Part shown: in pieces, positions 5,849 to 6,036 of the stretch
How the letters are laid out: every line of letters starts with the position of its first letter
Numbering within the stretch: position 1 is the first letter of the stretch
Assembly: GCA_947496835.1 (NCBI GenBank)
Contig: CANMFV010000070.1
Span: 1-6,036, forward strand
Length of the DNA stretch: 6,036 bases
Source of the DNA: Flavobacteriales bacterium
GTDB lineage: Bacteria; Bacteroidota; Bacteroidia; Flavobacteriales_D; Crocinitomicaceae
Direction: 5' to 3'
Translations under genes and position numbers: made by a program
Notes under the pieces: generated by a model
What the model was told of the DNA's origin: nothing
The model's input: only the letters and a program-made list of their open reading frames with translations
Databases searched by the model: none

Positions 5849-6036
5849 ATGAGCATTATCAGAGAAATTCAAAAAGAACTAACAGTAGCAAACCAATTGC
5901 CTGTTTTCGGTGCGGGAGATACCGTAATCGTTGCTTATAAAATTGTTGAGGGTAGCAAAGAGCGTATCCAGCAGTTTCAAGGAGTCGTTTTACAACGTCG
6001 TGGAAACGGTGCAACAGAGACCTTTACAGATCGGAA
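5849..6036 (+). CDS. rplS: Large-subunit ribosomal protein L19, N-terminal part (runs off the window)
   Basis: Ribosomal protein L19 lies at the interface between the 30S and 50S subunits. The first 62 codons are present: MSIIREIQKELTVANQ, then FGAGDTV (20-26), VEGSKERIQQFQGVV (33-47) and RRGNGATETFT (50-60), all diagnostic of L19. Full L19 is about 115-120 residues, so about half is missing. The ATG at 5849 is preceded by an A-rich stretch and a separate promoter. The last codons read T-D-R, where the family has the strongly conserved T-V-R-K-I-S; the odd Asp61 coincides with bases that match a sequencing adapter, so the true coding sequence probably ends near 6027-6029 in this window. Confidence 0.95.
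   Translation, partial: MSIIREIQKELTVANQLPVFGAGDTVIVAYKIVEGSKERIQQFQGVVLQRRGNGATETFTDR
6028..6036 (+). other. Probable Illumina adapter remnant at the sequence end
   Basis: The final nine bases, AGATCGGAA, are identical to the first nine of the common Illumina adapter AGATCGGAAGAGC. They sit exactly at the end of the sequence and change the conserved Val of the L19 F-T-V-R-K motif to Asp. The bases AG may be shared by the genuine codon boundary. This looks like untrimmed read-through, not genomic DNA. Confidence 0.7.

Noticed and set aside
1..6036. Mobile element, CRISPR array, tRNA/rRNA, toxin-antitoxin or defence system
   Set aside because: I saw no transposase, terminal inverted repeats, regularly spaced repeats, tRNA-like segments or defence proteins; nearly all the sequence is housekeeping genes with uniform character.

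Overview
The window looks like chromosomal DNA of a Bacteroidota bacterium, most likely order Flavobacteriales (a Fluviicola/Crocinitomicaceae-like relative is my guess from memory of protein style, not a search result). Three things support this. The leftward gene run parA - parB - DUF5683 - dapB - lepB - WbqC-like is typical of that phylum. The proteins have Bacteroidota forms: a very long signal peptidase I, a short DapB and a DUF5683 protein. The best promoter candidates match the Bacteroidota -7 box TAnnTTTG, and start codons are preceded by A-rich DNA instead of strong Shine-Dalgarno sites.

Layout. From about 5079 down to 1, six genes run on the minus strand with almost no space between them: parA (5079-4267), parB (4277-3390), a DUF5683 protein (3390-2845), dapB (2820-2110), lepB (2102-219) and the start of a WbqC-like gene (219 to beyond the window). 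Two junctions are TAATG stop/start overlaps, parA/parB overlap by 11 nt, and dapB/lepB are 7 nt apart. The one larger gap (24 nt before dapB) holds a perfect -7 box, so dapB-lepB-wbqC may also be transcribed separately. A divergent intergenic region of about 180 nt (5080-5260) separates this run from two rightward genes: a small FHA-domain protein with a C-terminal membrane anchor (5261-5689), and the start of rplS for ribosomal protein L19 (5849 to the end), which has its own good promoter and a short leader hairpin.

Function. The run joins chromosome segregation (ParA/ParB), lysine and diaminopimelate synthesis for peptidoglycan (DapB) and protein export (LepB), plus two poorly understood proteins. 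It is a housekeeping locus. I see no mobile element, CRISPR array, tRNA, rRNA or defence system, and no clear case for a wholly new system. The points most worth a second look are the FHA protein, whose usual phosphothreonine-contact positions are substituted, the possible leaderless dapB promoter, and the final 9 bases, which match the start of the Illumina adapter and replace a conserved L19 residue, so the right end is probably an artefact.
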